Source of the DNA: JBBITI01 sp037440885 | GTDB lineage: Bacteria > Chloroflexota > Dehalococcoidia > Dehalococcoidales > UBA2162 | NCBI GenBank assembly: GCA_037440885.1 | Contig: JBBITI010000051.1 | Span: forward strand, 1 to 18,938 | DNA: 18,938 bases | Direction of reading: 5' to 3' | Shown here: piece after piece, positions 16,251-18,938 of the stretch | Numbering within the stretch: position 1 is the first letter of the stretch | How the letters are laid out: each line of letters opens with the position of its first letter | Position numbers and translations under genes: made by a program | The notes under the pieces: generated by a model | Told to the model about the DNA's origin: nothing | Database searches by the model: none | The model's input: only the letters and a program-made list of their open reading frames with translations

Positions 16251-16256
16251 ATTATA
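16251..16256 (-). promoter_or_regulatory. possible -10 box for the glycosyltransferase set
   Basis: A perfect TATAAT on the minus strand lies about 30 bases before the ATG at 16222 and would give a leader of about 22 bases. No convincing -35 box is present at 16-18 bases, so an activator may be needed. Confidence 0.35.
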
Positions 16257-16300
16257 GACAAGTGTATCAACAATTTTTGTCTCTCCCTCTTTGAGTTTGA

Positions 16301-16315
16301 CTGCAAAAGTTGCAG
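16301..16315. promoter_or_regulatory. CTGCAA-AAG-TTGCAG palindrome in a divergent control region
   Basis: Perfect 6-bp arms around three bases overlap the proposed -35 box (16310-16315) of the zinc-ribbon gene. A protein bound here would block that promoter and could also affect the divergent glycosyltransferase promoter. The cognate regulator is not known. Confidence 0.35.
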
Positions 16316-16338
16316 CTTCTGACTGTCTGATATATAAT
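16310..16338 (+). promoter_or_regulatory. possible promoter of the zinc-ribbon gene
   Basis: TTGCAG (16310-16315), a 17-base spacer and a perfect TATAAT (16333-16338) predict transcription from about 16345, leaving a leader of roughly 90 bases that contains the hairpin described at 16395-16437. A second TATAAT at 16415-16420 would start transcription inside the ribosome binding site and is less likely. Confidence 0.45.
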
Positions 16339-16394
16339 CTCGCTTGATAGTTTTCGGCAGGTTATCGCAAACATATTTCGGTTGACTCTGAGTG

Positions 16395-16437
16395 TTGGAT
16401 GACCCGACCTGAACTATAATAACAGGAGGTCATTCAA
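16395..16437 (+). promoter_or_regulatory. leader hairpin that can cover the ribosome binding site of the zinc-ribbon gene
   Basis: TTGGATGACC (16395-16404) pairs with GGTCATTCAA (16428-16437): ten pairs, one of them G-U, with a 23-base loop. The paired region takes the last two G of the ribosome binding site AGGAGG (16424-16429) and the A of the start codon. This is the arrangement of an RNA thermometer or a translational autoregulation site. It is a prediction from base pairing only. Confidence 0.4.
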
Positions 16438-16745
16438 TGGCAATTCAGGACAAGTCTCTTCAATGCGCTGACTGCGGCATCACCTTCACCTTCACAGCTA
16501 ACGAGCAGGAATTTTATCAATCCAAGGGCTATACCAATGAACCCAAGCGCTGCGCAGCTTGCCGCCAGAAACGGAAAACAGATCGCTACGGTAATACTCC
16601 CTCCGCCTCTTCCCGCTCTCCCCGCCAGATGTTTGCCATCAAATGCGCTCAGTGCGGCAAGGATACCGAAGTACCTTTCGAACCCCGGGGCGACAAACCC
16701 GTCTATTGTAGCGATTGCTATCGCAAAACAAGAGTTAGCCGTTAA
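16437..16745 (+). CDS. double zinc-ribbon protein with a CxxC-x17-CxxC domain
   Basis: This small 102-residue protein has two Cys4 ribbons. The first is CADC (residues 10-13) and CAAC (39-42), with FTANEQEFYQSKGYTNEPKRC between them. The second is CAQC ... CSDC (about 71-95), with exactly 17 residues between the two CxxC pairs, the hallmark of the CxxC-x17-CxxC family. A Ser/Arg-rich basic linker (about 43-65) joins the ribbons, which suggests binding to nucleic acid or the ribosome; the true function of the family is unknown. AGGAGG lies eight bases before the ATG, the best ribosome binding site in this window, so high expression is expected when the leader hairpin is open. It is monocistronic, with a terminator at 16780-16820. 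Confidence 0.87.
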   Translation: MAIQDKSLQCADCGITFTFTANEQEFYQSKGYTNEPKRCAACRQKRKTDRYGNTPSASSRSPRQMFAIKCAQCGKDTEVPFEPRGDKPVYCSDCYRKTRVSR

Positions 16746-16779
16746 TTCATTCCGCTGTCATACTGACGCAACTATTAGG

Positions 16780-16820
16780 AGCGTACGTTAAGCGCTGTAA
16801 TACTTGGCGTACGCTTTTTT
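16780..16820 (+). terminator. intrinsic terminator of the zinc-ribbon gene
   Basis: AGCGTACGTTAAG (16780-16792) pairs with CTTGGCGTACGCT (16803-16815), a 13-bp stem with two G-U pairs and a 10-base loop, followed by a T run to 16820. It lies 34 bases past the stop codon. Confidence 0.87.
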
Positions 16821-16890
16821 ATCCATTATTTTCATATATGTAATTGATGTTTTTCACAGCTTACCCTATAATCTTTGAATCCAGGTTAAG

Positions 16891-17805
16891 ATGAAAACGA
16901 CTGATGGTATACCCCGTACCGATATTAATATGAGAATCGTCGCTTCTTTGCCAGCCTACAATGAAGAACGGTATATCGGCTCTGTAATTTTAAAAACCGC
17001 TAAATATACCGGTGAAATTTATGTCATTGACGACGGCAGTAATGACGCCACCGCTGAATTATCTGCCCTGGCTGGAGCAAAAGTCTTACGCCATGAGACC
17101 AATCGCGGCAAAGGCGCTGCGCTTGCCACTGTTCTACAGGCTCTGAGGTCTCAACCCCCCGACGCCCTTGTTTTTCTCGATGCCGATGGCCAGCATGACC
17201 CCGATGAAATACCCCGTTTCATTGCCGCTATCCGTCAAGGCTACGACCTGGTAATCGGCGCTCGTCAGGAAAAAAAACACCGCGCCCCCCTGTATCGCCG
17301 CCTCGGCCAGCGCATACTTTCTGCTGGTACTGTTGTCGCCTCTCGCACCAGCGTCATCTCAGATTCTGAATGCGGTTTCCGCGCTGTCTCTCCTCGTTTT
17401 ATCCGTGAAATCGATCTGACCGAAAAAGGTTTTGCCGTTGAAACTGAAATGATTGTGAAAGCGGCTGAAAAGGGATTGAAAATCACCGACGTTCCCATCT
17501 CAACCATATACGTCAAGGACGGTTCCACCCAGCATCCCCTCCGCCACGGACTCGGCGTTCTCGGCAGTATCATTAACATGATTTCCGAGCGTCGCCCCCT
17601 CCTCTTTTTCGGTGTCAGTGGCGCTGTCCTCTTCATCCTGGGACTGATTGCCGGGATTCGCGTTTTGCTCGCTTTTTCACATACTAACCAATTCGCTATC
17701 GGTACCGCTCTCCTCTGCGCCGTCTTCCTCATCGTCGGTGTCTTCAGTATCTTTACCGGGATCGTCCTTAATATTCTATCTCGTAACCAACATCGTAATA
17801 ATTAG
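16891..17805 (+). CDS. polyprenyl-phosphate glycosyltransferase (DPM1-like, family 2) with C-terminal membrane helices
   Basis: The 304-residue protein has the catalytic domain of dolichyl-phosphate-mannose synthase-like enzymes: LPAYNEE (20-26), IDDGSNDAT (46-54), NRGKGAAL (71-78), and the metal-binding FLDADGQHDPDEI (95-107). Two C-terminal membrane helices follow (about 237-262 and 268-297). Such enzymes load a sugar on undecaprenyl phosphate at the cytoplasmic face for later use in surface glycans. The ATG at 16891 has a modest AGG upstream; the ATG at 16930 is an alternative with no visible ribosome binding site, and the shorter protein would still contain the whole domain. The permease gene follows with its ribosome binding site overlapping this stop codon, so the two are cotranslated. 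Confidence 0.9.
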   Translation: MKTTDGIPRTDINMRIVASLPAYNEERYIGSVILKTAKYTGEIYVIDDGSNDATAELSALAGAKVLRHETNRGKGAALATVLQALRSQPPDALVFLDADGQHDPDEIPRFIAAIRQGYDLVIGARQEKKHRAPLYRRLGQRILSAGTVVASRTSVISDSECGFRAVSPRFIREIDLTEKGFAVETEMIVKAAEKGLKITDVPISTIYVKDGSTQHPLRHGLGVLGSIINMISERRPLLFFGVSGAVLFILGLIAGIRVLLAFSHTNQFAIGTALLCAVFLIVGVFSIFTGIVLNILSRNQHRNN

Positions 17806-17816
17806 GAAGAACCGCA

Positions 17817-18689
17817 TTGAAACGGGTTTTCAACAATAACGGTAATACCCGGATAACTAACTCTTCTTCCCCCGTCACCACCATCCGCCCCGAAAACAAA
17901 TGGTTTTCCTTGAATTTACGCGAGTTGTGGGCTTACCGTGAACTGCTTTATTTTCTCACATGGCGCGATATCAAGGTCCGCTACAAGCAGACCATCATCG
18001 GTTTCCTCTGGGCTGTCCTGCAGCCGGTCCTCATGACTCTGATTTTTACGCTGTTCTTTAACCTGCTCGCCCGCGTTTCCTCCGGTGATGTCCCTTACGC
18101 TTTATTCGTCTTCACCGCCATGACACCCTGGAACCTTTTTGCTAACGGCGTTACCCGCGCCAGCAATAGCCTGATCTATGATGCCGCCCTCATCCAGAAA
18201 GTATACTTTCCCCGCATGATTTCGCCGATGGCCAGTATTTTATCGCCGCTGATCGACTTTTTTTTCACCTTTCTCGTTCTTATCGGTCTGATGTTTGTGT
18301 TCGGTTATCACCCCCTCCCTTATATGCTCGCCGTCATTCCCTTGCTTGGCTTGATCCTGATGTTCGCTCTGGGCATCGGCCTTTGGCTCGCCGCTCTCAA
18401 TGTGGAATTCCGAGATATCGGCTATATCGTTCCCTTCCTGGTGCAATGCCTTTTTTTCGCCTCACCCATTATCTATTCCTCCACCATGGTTCCGGAACGT
18501 TTCCGCCTGGCTTACGGATTGATCAATCCTATGTCCGGTATCATCGAGGGTTTTCGCTGGGCCGTCCTTCATACCAACATCCCCTCCATTCCCATGATGT
18601 TCGCCTCTAGCGCTATTATCCTGTTTATTCTGTTAACCGGGATCTTCTATTTCCGTTACCGGGAAAAGGCTTTTGCTGATGTCGTTTAG
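17817..18689 (+). CDS. ABC-2 type polysaccharide export permease (Wzm/TagG family)
   Basis: This 290-residue inner-membrane protein has about six helices. The family pattern is clear: a cytoplasmic WRDIKVRYKQTIIGFLWAVL (49-68) followed by Pro70, then a conserved TPWNLFANG (103-111), the coupling region LIQKVYFPRMISP (125-137) and NVEFRDI (195-201) before the last helices, where SPIIYS (216-221) is typical. It pairs with the ATPase that begins at 18837 to export O-antigen, teichoic acid or a similar lipid-linked glycan. The start is TTG at 17817, seven bases after AGGAAG, which overlaps the previous gene's TAG stop. The first 30 residues are polar, Asn/Ser-rich and longer than usual, and probably disordered. 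Confidence 0.92.
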   Translation: MKRVFNNNGNTRITNSSSPVTTIRPENKWFSLNLRELWAYRELLYFLTWRDIKVRYKQTIIGFLWAVLQPVLMTLIFTLFFNLLARVSSGDVPYALFVFTAMTPWNLFANGVTRASNSLIYDAALIQKVYFPRMISPMASILSPLIDFFFTFLVLIGLMFVFGYHPLPYMLAVIPLLGLILMFALGIGLWLAALNVEFRDIGYIVPFLVQCLFFASPIIYSSTMVPERFRLAYGLINPMSGIIEGFRWAVLHTNIPSIPMMFASSAIILFILLTGIFYFRYREKAFADVV

Positions 18690-18708
18690 ATCTGGATTGA
18701 TTCCACTC

Positions 18709-18776
18709 ACCCTGAGCTTGTCGAAGGGTCACCCTGAGCCTGTCGTCTCCGCTCATGGTGAGCCTGTCGAACCATG
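18709..18776 (+). repeat. three REP-like palindromic repeats between export permease and ATPase
   Basis: Three copies of GAGCYTGTCGA-type sequence recur at 22- to 24-base steps. Copy 1 (18709-18729) has arms ACCCT/AGGGT; copy 2 (18731-18745) keeps ACCCT and the core but has lost its right arm; copy 3 (18754-18776) has arms CATGGT/ACCATG. The core is kept while the arms change together, so the hairpin is preserved. They fill part of the roughly 150-base gap before the ATPase gene; no other feature is visible there. This repeat type occurs widely in bacterial intergenic regions. Confidence 0.7.
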
Positions 18777-18836
18777 GCTGCTAAGATTATTTGTTGGGAT
18801 ATTTTGAAATTTGGATTATATATTTAGAGTTACGTT

Positions 18837-18938
18837 ATGACAATTGCGATTAAAGTTGAAAATATCGGTAAACGCTATCGCATTGGCGAGGTAGTCGGAT
18901 ACAAGACTTTTCGTGACAGCCTTGCCAGCGGCTTCTCC
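18837..18938 (+). CDS. polysaccharide ABC transporter ATPase (Wzt/TagH family), 5' part only
   Basis: Only 34 codons are in the window, reading MTIAIKVENIGKRYRIGE and, later, YKTFRDSLASGFS. This opening, with KVENIGKRYRIG and the TFRDSL segment, is typical of ATPases that power O-antigen or teichoic acid export, and the permease immediately upstream supports it. Walker A lies beyond the edge. The ATG at 18837 has only a weak AGAG upstream. Confidence 0.85.
   Translation, partial: MTIAIKVENIGKRYRIGEVVGYKTFRDSLASGFS

Noticed and set aside
16415..16420. TATAAT directly upstream of the zinc-ribbon gene as its promoter
   Set aside because: Transcription would start inside the ribosome binding site, and there is no good -35 box at the right distance.
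17265..17732. Open minus-strand frame of 155 codons inside the glycosyltransferase gene
   Set aside because: Arg/Pro-rich shadow of a conserved plus-strand gene.
18709..18776. CRISPR array
   Set aside because: Only three short degenerate copies spaced 22-24 bases apart with no true spacers and no cas genes; REP-like palindromes fit better.

Overview
This window is a densely packed bacterial chromosome segment of mixed G+C content with one short run of undetermined bases (3262-3303). The gene set suggests an anaerobic, autotroph-like Chloroflexota, perhaps Dehalococcoidia. Pointers are a homocitrate-synthase-like enzyme of the group that includes the Re-citrate synthases, pyruvate phosphate dikinase, acetyl-CoA synthetase, a CxxC-x17-CxxC zinc-ribbon protein, and soluble PAS histidine kinases paired with NarL regulators. 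The taxonomic call is inference from remembered family distributions, not from a marker gene.

Layout. 173-1411 (+) is a citrate/homocitrate-synthase-type enzyme behind a near-consensus promoter. It converges on a short-chain dehydrogenase (1557-2378, -) at a shared terminator. 2466-5721 (+) is a likely three-gene operon: a membrane protein joining a GIDE/BAM domain to a LemA domain (the join crosses the N-gap), the RNA ligase RtcB, and its activator archease. It ends at another bidirectional terminator. 5828-8110 (-) is an unusually short pyruvate phosphate dikinase, 8348-9340 (-) a zinc-type medium-chain dehydrogenase with its own promoter and terminator, and 9536-11497 (-) acetyl-CoA synthetase. 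Divergent from acs is a two-component pair (11786-13929, +) whose response regulator carries a one-base frameshift in an A9 run. The acs/regulator intergenic region is packed with inverted repeats.

14031-16222 (-) is a tight set of glycosyltransferase, DedA/VTT-like membrane protein and short-chain dehydrogenase. Divergent from it is a small double zinc-ribbon protein (16437-16745, +) whose ribosome binding site can be sequestered in a hairpin. From 16891 to the end (+) lies a cell-surface polysaccharide block: a polyprenyl-phosphate-type glycosyltransferase, an ABC-2 export permease and the start of its ATPase, with three REP-like palindromic repeats between permease and ATPase.

How the genes fit together: PPDK, acetyl-CoA synthetase and the citrate-synthase-like enzyme meet at pyruvate/acetyl-CoA, the hub of central carbon metabolism, and the two-component system is well placed to control acs. 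RtcB plus archease form an RNA repair/ligation module with a membrane partner of unknown role. The right end makes and exports a surface glycan. I see no tRNA, rRNA, CRISPR array or transposase.
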